Assembly (NCBI GenBank): GCA_030428405.1
Contig: JAUIEH010000002.1
Span: 1-32,816 of the forward strand
Source: Alphaproteobacteria bacterium
Lineage (GTDB): Bacteria > Pseudomonadota > Alphaproteobacteria > Caulobacterales > Maricaulaceae
Length of the DNA stretch: 32,816 bases
Direction: 5' to 3'
In this document: piece after piece, positions 8,517 to 16,081 of the stretch
How the letters are laid out: every line of letters starts with the position of its first letter
How positions within the stretch are numbered: position 1 is the stretch's first letter
The notes under the pieces: model-generated
Seen by the model: the letters and a program-made list of their open reading frames with translations, nothing else
The model's database searches: none
What the model was told of the DNA's origin: nothing
Position numbers and translations under genes: made by a program

Positions 8517-8866
8517 CACCGCAACTTTCTCGCCGAGCCGCTCTGAACATCATGACCGAGACACGGATCATTGACAAACGCGCGCCCCGTCAACGTAATG
8601 AGCAAACGCTCACCCGCAGCACCATAGCGTCTGCGTCGCGAAAATGAAGCCGCCATTCGAACGCCATTCTCAACTGCAGCGAGAAACAGGGAAACCGACA
8701 ACGGCGCGACTGTCAGCATTGTCGCTGTGCGCGTGACGGCGCGACGCGATATCGGCGCCGGCGCCTGGCTAGGTTTGCAGGCGACACGACTACAGCGCGC
8801 CTGCGCCGCTTAGAGAACCGCCATCCGCCTTATTCGTCGTCAAAGGCGCTTGTAACGAGGATCAGC
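8517..8866. other. Divergent intergenic region between TetR gene and SDR gene
   Basis: About 350 bp between a minus-strand TetR gene and a plus-strand SDR gene. No convincing gene is present; a 67-codon minus-strand frame at 8516-8719 has no recognisable features. It should hold promoters for both neighbours and contains the palindrome at 8599-8612. Confidence 0.6.
8599..8612. promoter_or_regulatory. Palindromic operator TGAGC-AAAC-GCTCA (site 2)
   Basis: A perfect 5-bp inverted repeat with 4-nt spacer lies about 83 bp upstream of the TetR start and 255 bp before the plus-strand SDR start. Read on the minus strand it is TGAGC-GTTT-GCTCA, fitting the shared motif with GYTCA arms. It may be the autoregulatory site of the TetR gene. 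Confidence 0.6.
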
Positions 8867-9625
8867 ATGTCCGCCACGCAAAACCCCCGCAACCAGGCCG
8901 TCATCGTCACGGGCGCCGCGCGCGGCATAGGGCGCGCGATCGCCTTGCGTTTCGCGTTGGAAGGCGCGCGCGTCGCCGCCGTCGACATTCTCGCCGATGA
9001 ATTGGCAGAGCTTTGTGCGTGCGAAACCGCGCTCAGTCGCATCGTCGCCGTCGAAGCCGACATTTCGACGCCGGAGGGAGCGCGCGAGGCGACGAATCGC
9101 GCGCTTGAAGCGCTTGGCGGACACGTCGATGTCATCGTCAACAATGCCGGCATCGAGCACCGCGCACCTATCGCCAGCCACGAAGCAGACGCATGGCGTC
9201 GCGTCATGGCGATCAATCTCGACGCGCCATTCTTCATTGTACAGACCGCTTTGCCAGCGTTGCTCGCGGCCGACGCGCCGGCGATCGTCAACATCGCATC
9301 AACGGCGCGCATCGGCTTTTTTGGCCAGCCCGCCTACGATACCTCGAAAGGCGGCCTGGTGACGCTGACGCGCTCTATGGCGAATGAGCTCGGTCGCGAA
9401 GGCGTTCGCGTCAACGCCGTAGCCCCGGGCTTCATCGCAACGAATATGGTCGCCGACGATCCGAAGATCACCGCGATCGGCGAAAAGCAGGTCCGACTTC
9501 AGCCGTTGCAGCGCATGGGCAAGCCGGAGGAAGTCGCCGCCGCCGTCGTCTGGCTGGCCTCGTCCAACGCCTCCTACATCACCGGTCAGACATTGCATGT
9601 CGACGGCGGTTGGGTGCGAATCTAG
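8867..9625 (+). CDS. Short-chain dehydrogenase/reductase (SDR)
   Basis: Classical SDR of 252 residues. It contains TGAARGIG at 15-22, NNAG at 92-95, and Ser145, Tyr157 and Lys161 as catalytic residues. The PG motif follows the active site and the C-terminus ends in the usual VDGGW. The ATG is well supported by GAGGA about 5 nt upstream. It stands alone on the plus strand and converges with the next SDR gene, leaving only 24 bp between their stops. The family resembles 3-oxoacyl-ACP/acyl-CoA reductases and 3-hydroxyacyl-CoA or sugar dehydrogenases. The catabolic setting favours an acyl-CoA or alicyclic alcohol substrate, but that is inference. Confidence 0.9.
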   Translation: MSATQNPRNQAVIVTGAARGIGRAIALRFALEGARVAAVDILADELAELCACETALSRIVAVEADISTPEGAREATNRALEALGGHVDVIVNNAGIEHRAPIASHEADAWRRVMAINLDAPFFIVQTALPALLAADAPAIVNIASTARIGFFGQPAYDTSKGGLVTLTRSMANELGREGVRVNAVAPGFIATNMVADDPKITAIGEKQVRLQPLQRMGKPEEVAAAVVWLASSNASYITGQTLHVDGGWVRI

Positions 9626-9649
9626 CCTGTCAGATCACGGCGCACGTTC

Positions 9650-10477
9650 TCACTCGCCCGGCGACAATTCCGATTGCGGCGCGCCGGCGGATTTCGAGCG
9701 GTCGGTCAATCCCGCGCCGCCAAAGGCGGACCAGCCGCCATCGACCGGCAGAACAACGCCGGTGATATAGCTCGCCCGGTCAGACAAGAGGAATGTGATC
9801 GCCTGCGCCACCTCATCAGGCTTGCCGAAGCGTCCCATCGGGCAGCGCGCGGCGAGCCGGTCCTGGCCGTTGTGGAAGTTTGACGCGACCGTGCTCGCCA
9901 TCGGCGCATCTATCACGCCCGGCGCAACGGCGTTCACGCGCACGCCGTAATGCGCCAGATCGCTTGCTATGGAATGAGTCAAGGCGATCATGCCGGCCTT
10001 GCTCACGCCATAGGCGTTCGACGCAGGCAATGGCTGGATACCGCCGACGGAGGAAACCAGCACCACTGCGCCGCCGCGCCCCAGCGCGCGCGCAGATTCC
10101 CGACCGACGAGAAACGATCCTTGCAAGTTGACAGTGACCACGCGCCGCCAGTCAGACAGTTCCTGCCGACGCGTGCCCGCGAGCACCTCCATCACGCCGG
10201 CAGCATGAACGACGCCGTCAAGTCCGCCAAGCGTTTCGCGCGCCGCCGCGAACAGATCCGCGACCGAGGCTTCGTCGGTGACATCGGCCGCCTGAGCGCC
10301 AATGACGCCGACGGCGCGCCCCGCTGCGCGCATCTCTTCCTCATATAGGTCGGTGGCGAACACGCCGGCGCCGCAGTCGACGAGGTCTTTGATCACTGCC
10401 GTGCCGATCGCGCCTGCAGCGCCGGTGACCAGGATGCGTCGTCCCTCCAGCATCAGCATCGCGTCCTCATTCTGCAT
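9650..10477 (-). CDS. Short-chain dehydrogenase/reductase (SDR)
   Basis: Classical SDR of 275 residues. It carries TGAAGAIG at 18-25, Ser143, and YGVSK (Tyr156, Lys160). The NNAG motif is altered to HAAG, seen in some family members. The ATG at 10477 follows GGGGGA by 8 nt and starts near the family's usual N-terminus. The frame remains open upstream to 10570, but that extension would run through the promoter region and its palindrome. A polar tail of about 25 residues follows VDGGW. It is divergent from the acyl-CoA ligase gene, with about 315 bp between the two starts. Confidence 0.9.
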   Translation of the reverse strand: MQNEDAMLMLEGRRILVTGAAGAIGTAVIKDLVDCGAGVFATDLYEEEMRAAGRAVGVIGAQAADVTDEASVADLFAAARETLGGLDGVVHAAGVMEVLAGTRRQELSDWRRVVTVNLQGSFLVGRESARALGRGGAVVLVSSVGGIQPLPASNAYGVSKAGMIALTHSIASDLAHYGVRVNAVAPGVIDAPMASTVASNFHNGQDRLAARCPMGRFGKPDEVAQAITFLLSDRASYITGVVLPVDGGWSAFGGAGLTDRSKSAGAPQSELSPGE

Positions 10478-10550
10478 GCCCGCTTTCCCCCGCAACCGAC
10501 GATTCGGCTGGCCCGCGCGCAGGCTAGCGCGTCGCGCGACCCGTACATAA

Positions 10551-10564
10551 TGAGCGTTCGTATA
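10551..10564. promoter_or_regulatory. Degenerate operator TGAGC-GTTC-GTATA (site 3)
   Basis: The left half and spacer match the shared motif, while the right arm (GTATA) departs from GYTCA at two positions. It lies about 74 bp upstream of the SDR start at 10477. Reported as a weak site because of its placement. Confidence 0.35.
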
Positions 10565-10699
10565 TATCAATATTGCACCCCGCGCCTCTGCGTCGCAACA
10601 GCCAAACGCGGCGAGGCCTCATCCTGGACGTAAATATCGCAGGCGCGGAAGGCTGCGGCGCCCAAATCCTTGACGGCGTGATCATGCGCCTCTTTACTC

Positions 10700-10713
10700 T
10701 AAACAAACGCTCA
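10700..10713. promoter_or_regulatory. Degenerate operator TAAAC-AAAC-GCTCA (site 4)
   Basis: Read on the minus strand this is TGAGC-GTTT-GTTTA, with one perfect half and one arm with two changes. It is about 80 bp before the acyl-CoA ligase start. The spacer is the same as in site 2. Confidence 0.4.
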
Positions 10714-10793
10714 CATGCACCGAGGCAAGGCGCGCCTCACATACACAGGCGCGCGTTACGCTCCGTTTTTGATCGCGCCGCGAAGAGCACGCT

Positions 10794-12425
10794 ATGGTCT
10801 CCACGAACGCCTCCGCCGCCCCGCGCCCGTCCGAAACCCTCGACGCCGGGGCGCTCTTAAGACGCCAGGCGCGCGACATTCCGGACACGATTTTCGCCGT
10901 ATTCCCAGACGGGGACGCCTGGACCTTCGCGGATGCACTGCGCCAAGCCGAGGGCGTGAAAGCGGGGTTGCGGCGCATCGGCGTTTCGCCAGGCGACACC
11001 GTATTGACGATGCTGCCGAACGGTCGCGACGGTCTGCGCGCTCTCTTGGGCGTGTGGCTCGCTGGCGCAGTCTATGCACCGCTCAACACGGCCTATCGCG
11101 GCGACCTCCTGCAGCACGTGGTCAATCTGTCTCAAGCGCGCGTCATGCTAGCGCATGATCAAGTCGTCGAGCGCCTGCGTGGTCTCGCATTGCCCGAATT
11201 GTCATGCGTCATCGCGATGGGGGGGGACGGCGAGATTGATTTGGGACCGGACATAACCTTGGCGGGTCCAGATACTATCGCGCCTGAGCAAGCGCATTCT
11301 GGCGAAGATCATGATGAGCCGCGCGAAACCTGGCGCACCTGCGCGCTGATTTATACCTCCGGCACGACGGGACCGTCGAAAGCGGTCGAGCAGTCCTGGG
11401 CGTTTTACGACGCGTTCTGCAACACGATGTATGGCGAATTATCCGCCGACGATCGGTATTACGGCTATCTTCCGCTGTTCCATACGGGCGGCGTTTCCAT
11501 GGCCTACGCCATACTGAGACTTGGCGCGTCAATGGTGATGACCCAGGCCTTCAGCACAAGCACTTATTGGGACGATGTCCGCCGCTATGGCGTGACAAGC
11601 GCCTGCATCATGGGTTCGATGGGCGCTGCTATGGAACGCGAAGAGCCTCGCGACGACGACGCGGATAACCCGATGCGCTTCGTGATGATGGGACCGATGG
11701 TGGAGAATATCGAAGCGTTCAGACGACGCTTCGGCGTCGAGCTGTTCACGGAGTACGGAACGACGGAGGTCGGCATACCGTTTCGCTCAGGCTTCGATGT
11801 CGCCGACCACACGACCTGCGGACGCTTGGTGGAGGGTTATCAAGTCCGGCTTGTCGACGCCTATGACCGCGACGTGCCGGACGGCGAAGCCGGCGAGCTC
11901 GTCGTGCGTCATGATCGGCCGTGGGTGTTGAATTCAGGCTATCGCGGCATGCCGGACAAAACGGCGGAAGCCTGGCGCAATGGCTGGTTTCACACCGGCG
12001 ATCTGTTCCGGCGCGCGCCGTCGGGCGACTATTTCTTCGTTGATCGCGCAAAAGACGCGCTGCGTCGGCGCGGCGAAAACGTCTCCTCGCTCGAAGTTGA
12101 AACCGAACTCCTCAAACATCCTGACATTATGGCCGCCGCAGTCGTCGGCGTGGCCAGCGGCGACGGCGTCGGCGAAGAGGAAATCAAAGCCTGCCTCGTG
12201 CTTCGTCCGGATTCGGACATCGATTTTCACACCTACATTCCAGAGCTCGCCGAACGCATGCCGCACTTCATGGTGCCGCGCTTTTTCGAGTTATTGCCCG
12301 AACTGCCGATGACCTCGACATCGAAGATCCGCAAGGTCGAACTTCGTGCGCGCGGCGTGACGCCTGAGACGTTCGACCGCGAGGCCGCCGGCATCAAAAT
12401 CAGGCGCGAGAAGCTGCGCGCCTGA
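10794..12425 (+). CDS. Acyl-CoA ligase (ANL superfamily, CaiC/FadD-like)
   Basis: AMP-forming acyl-CoA synthetase of 543 residues, standard length. It activates a carboxylic acid to its CoA thioester through an acyl-adenylate. The phosphate loop TSGTTGPSKA spans 188-197 (the usual SKG is SKA, Lys retained). YGTTE at 321-325, WFHTGD at 398-403 and the C-terminal catalytic Lys511 in TSKIRK are all present. It is a paralogue of the C-terminal half of the fusion at 2688-6080, sharing segments such as PLNTxYRGxxLQHxVN and RRRGENVSSxEVE. The general type resembles carnitine/crotonobetaine-CoA ligases, but the acid is unknown. The gene is monocistronic and converges with the TetR gene 6 bp downstream. 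Confidence 0.92.
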   Translation: MVSTNASAAPRPSETLDAGALLRRQARDIPDTIFAVFPDGDAWTFADALRQAEGVKAGLRRIGVSPGDTVLTMLPNGRDGLRALLGVWLAGAVYAPLNTAYRGDLLQHVVNLSQARVMLAHDQVVERLRGLALPELSCVIAMGGDGEIDLGPDITLAGPDTIAPEQAHSGEDHDEPRETWRTCALIYTSGTTGPSKAVEQSWAFYDAFCNTMYGELSADDRYYGYLPLFHTGGVSMAYAILRLGASMVMTQAFSTSTYWDDVRRYGVTSACIMGSMGAAMEREEPRDDDADNPMRFVMMGPMVENIEAFRRRFGVELFTEYGTTEVGIPFRSGFDVADHTTCGRLVEGYQVRLVDAYDRDVPDGEAGELVVRHDRPWVLNSGYRGMPDKTAEAWRNGWFHTGDLFRRAPSGDYFFVDRAKDALRRRGENVSSLEVETELLKHPDIMAAAVVGVASGDGVGEEEIKACLVLRPDSDIDFHTYIPELAERMPHFMVPRFFELLPELPMTSTSKIRKVELRARGVTPETFDREAAGIKIRREKLRA

Positions 12426-12431
12426 GCCGGT

Positions 12432-13088
12432 CTATCCCGTGGGAGGCGGCGCGCCGCCGGCGGACACGATGCGCACCGCCATCCACGCATGAAGGTCAGC
12501 GACAGCTTCAGCCGATTGCGCGGCGCCTGGCTCGTACCAGCGCGCGGCGCGAATGCCCATGTTCAACAGCGACATGACGACGATATTGATCTGGGACGGC
12601 GAAAGTCCGGACTCGAAAACGCCGGCGTTCACCCCCGACTGAACGACCTCAGCGAAAGCGCTGCGCAATCGGCGCCGATTGGCGATATTGCGCTTGCGGT
12701 CATTGCCCGAGAGCCAGCGATATTCCGAACTCGCCGTTAGCGCGGCCCGCTGATGCGTCAGGTGAAAGAGCACGAAGGCGCGCACCATGTTGGACAATTG
12801 CGCGGCCGGGTCCGCCCCGCCCGCCTCGCGCGCACTCGATACGCAATCCCAAACCCGCGTCTGAGCGTCCAACGCGATCGCCAGCAGCAGCTCTTCTTTG
12901 GACTTGAAGTGGTTGTATAAAGCGCCCGGCGTTAGTCCGCACGCGGTCGTTATCTGGCGAATGGTCGTCGAGACGAAGCCATGCTCGAAAAATAGATTCA
13001 CAGCCGCTTCGAGAATGCGATCGCGCGCGTCAGTGCGTGAGTTGGGGCCGAACGCGTCGCCGCGCCGCGATTGCGGCTTTGGTTTCAA
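12432..13088 (-). CDS. TetR/AcrR-family transcriptional regulator (second copy)
   Basis: TetR-family regulator of 218 residues from the preferred start. The HTH lies at about 25-75, with TPGALYNHFKSK as recognition helix, almost the same as in the TetR protein at 7854-8516. The ligand-binding half is also homologous. The frame is open upstream to 13265, but that stretch lies inside the acyl-CoA dehydrogenase gene and encodes low-complexity Arg/Gly-rich sequence. A TTG at 13088 overlaps the dehydrogenase stop as TTGA and gives an N-terminus matching its paralogue. No ATG is available nearby. Start confidence is moderate. The gene would be translated together with the acyl-CoA dehydrogenase homologue upstream, placing the regulator in the operon it probably controls through the palindrome at 14232. 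Confidence 0.88.
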   Translation of the reverse strand: MKPKPQSRRGDAFGPNSRTDARDRILEAAVNLFFEHGFVSTTIRQITTACGLTPGALYNHFKSKEELLLAIALDAQTRVWDCVSSAREAGGADPAAQLSNMVRAFVLFHLTHQRAALTASSEYRWLSGNDRKRNIANRRRLRSAFAEVVQSGVNAGVFESGLSPSQINIVVMSLLNMGIRAARWYEPGAAQSAEAVADLHAWMAVRIVSAGGAPPPTG

Positions 13089-14185
13089 TTGAGCCGGCTT
13101 CGGAGAATCGTCATCGCCATGACGTCGTCCGACCCCGCGCCGGGCGCCAGATCCGTCGCGTCGGCCAGGCGCTGTATCAGACCGCGGCTTTTCGTGCTTC
13201 CCCATGCTCCTTGCAACTCCATCACGGTGCGACTGGCGCGTCGCGAAATGTCCGTTGCGGCCCATTTGGCCATGGCTGAACCCCGCAAGAGTTCGGCCAT
13301 CGGAGCGTTTCGATCCGCACGGTCCGCAGCGTCCGACAACAATAATCGCGCAGCCGTCAGCTCTCTGTCGACAAACGCCAACGGCGCGTCACGACTGTCG
13401 GGCCGTTTCGCTTCGGCGTCAAAGCGTCGTCGCGCCCGCTCTATCCCCTTGTCGAATGCTGCGCGCGCAATGCCCAGATGAATGGCCGCCAGGCCGAGAC
13501 GACCCGTGCGCACCAGCTCATGGAGCCACATTTTGGCGGCCTGGCCTTCTTGCCCGATAAGGTGATTCTCGGGCGTCCGGACGGCATTAAGGATCACCGG
13601 ATTGATCGACAATTGCGGCACGCCGGAAAAATCGTAACGCGGCTTGATTTCGAGCCCTTCCGCACCTGCCTCGATGAGAAAAATCGACGGGCCGGCATCC
13701 GTCGCCGCTGTGACGAGAAAAATATCGGCGACGCCGGCCCAGGCCGCCATCGCCTTGCGTCCATCGATCACCCACGCATCGCCGTCGCGGCGCGCGCGCG
13801 TATTCAACGCCGAAATCGACGAGCCCCCGACAGGTTCGGTGATGGCGTCACAGGTGAACAGCTCTCCGGCGGCGACCCTCGGAATGATCGACGCCGCCAA
13901 GTCTTTGGACGCATATTCCTGTAATATGGTGGTCGCAGCGCACGAACTCGTAATCTGAAATCCCAGCGCTGTCGCGCGCGCGGAAAATATCTCGACCAGT
14001 TCTGCGAACTCCCGGTGGCTCGCCGCGCCGCCGCCAAATTCGGCGTTCAGCGTCACGGCTAGGAATCCCTCCGATCCAAGAGCTGCAAGTAGCGCTGGGC
14101 TGAATTCGTCGCCTTCGTCGAACGCTTCCAACGCGGCCGGTCCGCTCGCGATCCACTCATGCGCGCGCTCGACAATTTCGCTCAT
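13085..14185 (-). CDS. Acyl-CoA dehydrogenase homologue lacking the usual catalytic glutamate motif
   Basis: Flavoprotein of 366 residues in the acyl-CoA dehydrogenase fold, with an N-terminal helical domain, the FAD-contact segment CDAITEPVGGSS and a C-terminal four-helix domain. The C-terminal segment that normally carries YEGT with the alpha-proton-abstracting glutamate is here LAPGAGSDDV. The catalytic base is thus either elsewhere or absent. Such changes occur in non-catalytic partners of heteromeric dehydrogenases and in family members with other chemistry. The ATG at 14185 is preferred because GGGGGA stands 5 nt upstream; another ATG lies at 14218. The gene is divergent from a second acyl-CoA dehydrogenase gene, with one shared palindrome between them. 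It is coupled to the TetR gene downstream. Confidence 0.87.
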   Translation of the reverse strand: MSEIVERAHEWIASGPAALEAFDEGDEFSPALLAALGSEGFLAVTLNAEFGGGAASHREFAELVEIFSARATALGFQITSSCAATTILQEYASKDLAASIIPRVAAGELFTCDAITEPVGGSSISALNTRARRDGDAWVIDGRKAMAAWAGVADIFLVTAATDAGPSIFLIEAGAEGLEIKPRYDFSGVPQLSINPVILNAVRTPENHLIGQEGQAAKMWLHELVRTGRLGLAAIHLGIARAAFDKGIERARRRFDAEAKRPDSRDAPLAFVDRELTAARLLLSDAADRADRNAPMAELLRGSAMAKWAATDISRRASRTVMELQGAWGSTKSRGLIQRLADATDLAPGAGSDDVMAMTILRSRLN

Positions 14186-14223
14186 CAGTTCCCCCGATTT
14201 CAGCCGCGGCATCGACATCGTTG

Positions 14224-14229
14224 ATTATA
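14224..14229 (-). promoter_or_regulatory. Candidate -10 element (TATAAT) for the acyl-CoA dehydrogenase-TetR operon
   Basis: On the minus strand this hexamer is a perfect TATAAT about 40 bp before the preferred start of the dehydrogenase gene. The palindrome at 14232-14245 lies immediately upstream, where bound repressor would cover the -10/-35 spacer. No good -35 hexamer was seen. Confidence 0.4.
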
Positions 14230-14231
14230 AA

Positions 14232-14245
14232 TGAACGTTAGTTCA
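14232..14245. promoter_or_regulatory. Palindromic operator TGAAC-GTTA-GTTCA between divergent operons (site 5)
   Basis: An inverted repeat with 5-bp arms (6 bp counting flanking A:T, 14231-14246) and a 4-nt spacer, nearly identical to site 1. It sits between the divergent acyl-CoA dehydrogenase-TetR and acyl-CoA dehydrogenase-F420 operons. It lies within 50 bp of both starts, so one bound dimer could control both. Confidence 0.75.
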
Positions 14246-14270
14246 TAGTTTGGATTGCAACAAGGCTGAT

Positions 14271-15422
14271 GTGATATTCTCTATGTTGAGCGACGAACTA
14301 GAGACTTACCGCGAAGGCGTGCGACGCGCGATCGAGCGCCGCTTGTCCGAAGGCGCCGGGCCGCGCGCGCTGGCCGATTCCTATCCGAGCGAATGTCTGG
14401 AGGCGCTCGCCGACATCAAGGTCGCGGGCCTTAATCTCTCGCCCGCCTACGGTGGCGAAGAAGTCGGATTCGTCGCAGAAGGCGTGGTCGCAGAGGAACT
14501 CGCGCGCGTCGATATGAATGCGGCCTTCTGGTTTCTGGGGTCGCGCCGCCAAGGCAAGGCCATCGAAGTCGGCGGCTCGTCCGAAATGCAGGACGCCTAT
14601 CTGGCCGATATCATCAACGCCAAAATTTGGACGGCGTGGGGTTCTACGGAACCAAGCAGCGGCAACGACATTCAAGGCATGCGCACCCGCGCCGAGCGGC
14701 GCGGCGACAAATGGGTGGTGAACGGAGAAAAAACCTCTGTCAGCGCGGGCATGCTCAGCCCCTTCATCATCATCTTCGCGCGCACCATAATCGGTGGCGA
14801 AGAGAGCGGCCTCACCTCCTTCATCGTTCCTGTCGACACACCCGGATTGCAGCGCACGCCGTTTCGCGACGGCGTCTTAAAACCGATGGGACGATGCAGC
14901 GCCTATTTCGACGACCTCGAACTTAGCGACGCACATGTCATCGGCGAACCGGGGCGCGGCGGCAGACTCGCACTCGCCACGTTTCAAGCCGCTAGGCCCA
15001 TCGCAGCGCTAATGGCGCTGGGATGCGCGGCGGCCACGCTGGAGGAGACGATCGGCTACACGCGCGAGCGCGTGGTCATGGGACGTCCTATCGGCGGCTA
15101 TCAGGGCGCAAGCTTTCGGGTCGCCGATGCAGCCACCGCGATCCACGCCGCGCGGCTGGCTTGCTATCACGCGCTTCAGCGCCTCGACGAGACCGGTCGC
15201 GACGAAGTCGCAACCTCGATGGCGAAGCTGCACGGCACGCATGTCGCCTGCGATGTCATGAAATCGCTGATGGAAGTGTGGGGCCATTATGCGTTCACGC
15301 ACGAATACCCATTGCTTCAGCGCTATAACGACGTCACGTCGACGCTGTCCTGGGACGGCAGCAGCGACATCCACCGGCTCGTCATCGCCCGCGCGCTGAT
15401 CGGTCGTGAGATCACCGGATGA
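14271..15422 (+). CDS. Acyl-CoA dehydrogenase, first gene of the F420 operon
   Basis: Acyl-CoA dehydrogenase-family flavoprotein of about 383 residues. The FAD-contact segment WTAWGSTEPSSGND and the helical C-terminal domain with a GRPIGGYQ motif are clear. The position of the catalytic glutamate reads TLSWDGSSD, so an aspartate takes the place of Glu in the usual YEGT. Activity may be altered. The start is uncertain: the GTG at 14271 follows AAGG by 5 nt, an ATG lies at 14283 without a ribosome-binding site, and the frame opens at a TTG at 14250. The stop overlaps the next ATG as ATGA, tying this dehydrogenase to the F420 genes. Whether it uses electron-transfer flavoprotein as usual or interacts with F420 cannot be told. 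Confidence 0.87.
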   Translation: MIFSMLSDELETYREGVRRAIERRLSEGAGPRALADSYPSECLEALADIKVAGLNLSPAYGGEEVGFVAEGVVAEELARVDMNAAFWFLGSRRQGKAIEVGGSSEMQDAYLADIINAKIWTAWGSTEPSSGNDIQGMRTRAERRGDKWVVNGEKTSVSAGMLSPFIIIFARTIIGGEESGLTSFIVPVDTPGLQRTPFRDGVLKPMGRCSAYFDDLELSDAHVIGEPGRGGRLALATFQAARPIAALMALGCAAATLEETIGYTRERVVMGRPIGGYQGASFRVADAATAIHAARLACYHALQRLDETGRDEVATSMAKLHGTHVACDVMKSLMEVWGHYAFTHEYPLLQRYNDVTSTLSWDGSSDIHRLVIARALIGREITG

Positions 15423-16078
15423 GCGCACACAACACCATCGCCATTATCGGCGGCGCCGGCGCCATGGGCGGAGGGCTTGCGTCGGCTTTTCTGCGCGCCG
15501 GACGCAGTGTGGTGATCGGTTCGCGCGATCGCGCCCGCGCCAACGCTGCTGCGTCTGCGCTTGCAGCCGACACAGCGCATGCCGACGTCACCGGTCTGAG
15601 CAATCTCGACGCCGCTAAGAGCGCCCCCGAAATCGTCGTTCTGACCGTTCCTTATGCCAATCACCTCAACGTATTGAGAGAAATTCAGCCGGGTCTCGAC
15701 AACAAAATTCTTATCGACGCCACTGTACCCCTGCGCCCGCCAAAGGTCGCTCGTGTGCAGCTGCCGGAGAAAGGTTCGGCGGCCGTCGAGGCGCAGGCGT
15801 TTCTCGGCGCAAGCGTGCGCGTGGTTTCGGCGTTCCAGAATGTCAGTGCGGAAAAACTGAAAACGGGCGCCCCCAATTGCGATGTGTTGGTGGCGGGAGA
15901 CGACGTTGATGCGCGCGAGCGCGTCATCGCGCTGGCCCAGGAAGCCGGCATGGCCGCGTGGCACGCCGGCCCGCTCGACAATTCAGCCGCCGCCGAAGCG
16001 CTCACATCCGTGTTGATCCATATCAACAAGCGCTATGGCGCGACGGCGGGCGCGGGCATTCGCATCGTCCTCGACTAA
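15419..16078 (+). CDS. npdG: NADPH:coenzyme F420 oxidoreductase (F420 reductase)
   Basis: Protein of 219 residues of the Fno/NpdG type, which transfers hydride between NADPH and F420. In bacterial catabolic clusters it supplies F420H2. The N-terminal Rossmann motif IIGGAGAMGGGLA is at about 9-21. SRDRARA at 35-41 carries the Ser/Arg pair that fits the NADP 2-prime phosphate. VVSAFQNVSAEKL and DVLVAGDD are characteristic of the family's F420 pocket region. Its location directly before cofE, cofD, cofC and fbiC strongly supports the assignment over other NADP-binding proteins. It overlaps the acyl-CoA dehydrogenase stop as ATGA and ends 3 nt before cofE. The symbol follows the Rhodococcus nitroaromatic-degradation gene; fno is the archaeal name. 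Confidence 0.9.
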   Translation: MSAHNTIAIIGGAGAMGGGLASAFLRAGRSVVIGSRDRARANAAASALAADTAHADVTGLSNLDAAKSAPEIVVLTVPYANHLNVLREIQPGLDNKILIDATVPLRPPKVARVQLPEKGSAAVEAQAFLGASVRVVSAFQNVSAEKLKTGAPNCDVLVAGDDVDARERVIALAQEAGMAAWHAGPLDNSAAAEALTSVLIHINKRYGATAGAGIRIVLD

Positions 16079-16081
16079 GCC

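Larger units (their letters stand above)
10478..10793. other. Divergent intergenic region between SDR and acyl-CoA ligase genes
   Basis: This 316-bp region separates divergent starts and should hold both promoters. Two degenerate versions of the shared palindrome sit in it, at 10551-10564 towards the SDR and 10700-10713 towards the ligase. No convincing gene or RNA was recognised. Confidence 0.55.

Noticed and set aside
7812-8546. Plus-strand frame of 244 codons
   Set aside because: It covers the TetR gene in antisense and shows no domain; the minus-strand TetR reading is unambiguous.
12445-12458. GGCGGCGCGCCGCC palindrome between convergent ligase and TetR genes
   Set aside because: It has no loop or T-run and sits inside the TetR 3' coding end; likely a by-product of GC-rich codons, so not called a terminator.
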